From NCBI GenBank assembly GCA_027596035.1, contig JADGJA010000012.1, positions 1 to 64,000 of the forward strand: 64,000 nt of DNA, in the 5' to 3' direction. Below are positions 63,744 to 64,000 of this stretch, one piece after another (the first letter of the stretch is position 1; every line of letters begins with the position of its first letter). The translations under genes and the position numbers were made by a program. Source of the DNA: Thoreauomyces humboldtii (lineage: Eukaryota; Chytridiomycota; Chytridiomycetes; Spizellomycetales; Powellomycetaceae). The notes beneath the pieces are model-generated. The model ran no database searches. It was not told the origin of the DNA and saw only the letters and a program-made list of their open reading frames with translations.

Positions 63744-64000
63744 TTATGTCAAGGTGGCGTAAGTTCGGATGTATGATGCCTGTAGCCAAGAAAGGTTTTC
63801 AACGAGAACGCAAACCTTGCTAGTACCTTGCTAGTACGGAACGCATCGAACTTCTGCGCCGGGGCGCCACAGCAAGGGTGGAACCCAGTTGCCGGGTCCC
63901 CTGGAGCAAAGGTCGGATCCGATGTGTGCTGCATGCACTTCGAGGCATTTCGGCAAGCAAACACGGCATGACAGATGGTGCAGCTGAGGTGATTGATTAG
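63744..64000 (-). CDS. Partial Cys/His-rich zinc-binding protein (cut by the window end)
   Basis: The frame open at the right edge reads SCTICHAVFACRNASKCMQH and then a segment with FHPCCGAPAQKF. The spacing C-x2-C...C-x2-H...C-C resembles CHORD-like or related zinc-binding modules. The exon ends at a donor at 63826 or 63815, duplicated by an 11-base repeat; an acceptor at CTACAG then leads to a short 3' end with a stop at 63744-63746. The 5' part is outside the window. The module is plausible; the family name and the last exon are tentative. Confidence 0.45.
63815..63836. repeat. 11-base tandem duplication at a splice donor
   Basis: The unit ccttgctagta occurs twice head to tail. On the minus strand it puts two possible donors in series at the end of the Cys/His-rich exon. 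Confidence 0.75.

Overview
The window is nuclear DNA from a flagellated, fungus-like eukaryote, most likely a zoosporic (chytrid-grade) fungus. Genes sit close together on both strands and carry many short spliceosomal introns, mostly 45-110 bases, usually with GTRAGT-like donors, CTAAC-like branch sites and YAG acceptors. Fungal character is suggested by a Zap1-like tandem C-x-W-x2-C zinc-finger regulator, KSH1, a SAPS-domain phosphatase subunit, Prp16 and BUD32. A complete axonemal outer-arm dynein beta-type heavy chain and a HAUS6-like augmin subunit argue against yeasts and typical non-flagellated fungi. The organism assignment is inference. The gene models rest on reading-frame continuity: in every multi-exon CDS given, the exon lengths sum to a multiple of three.

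Layout, left to right. 0-8 kb: eIF1A (-) and PRP16/DHX38 (+) share a 275-base divergent promoter, followed by a predicted 102-aa protein (+) and a LURP-one-related protein (-). 8-19 kb: a 1255-aa TPR protein (-), a HIRIP3-like histone chaperone (-), a FAR1/WRKY-GCM1-type DNA-binding protein (+) and an unassigned His-rich-tailed protein (-). 19-30 kb: HAUS6 (+), a CAMK-like kinase (-), methionine aminopeptidase 1 (-), CSTF2/RNA15 (-) and BUD32 (+). 30-45 kb: a SAPS phosphatase regulator (-), an MFS sugar-type transporter (+), KSH1 (+), the Zap1-like factor (-), a bacterial-type GlgX debranching enzyme (+) and a single-pass membrane protein (-). 45-64 kb: the 13.6-kb-CDS dynein heavy chain (-), a duplicated exon-like cassette, an AFG3/YTA12 m-AAA protease (-) and a Cys/His-rich gene cut by the window end (-).

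The genes do not form one pathway. They are mainly core informational genes (translation start, splicing, 3'-end processing, KEOPS, N-terminal Met removal, chromatin) mixed with organelle, trafficking, cytoskeletal and metabolic genes. I see no gene cluster, CRISPR array, rRNA, tRNA or intact transposon.

The points most worth checking are: the GlgX-type debranching enzyme (possible bacterial acquisition now carrying introns); very small coding exons (a 15-nt microexon in CSTF2 and an ATG-only first exon in KSH1); a 10.9-kb intronless 3' exon in an otherwise intron-split dynein gene; repeated D-[L/V]-S-P motifs in the HAUS6 tail; and a tandem duplication of an exon-like cassette that keeps its splice sites.
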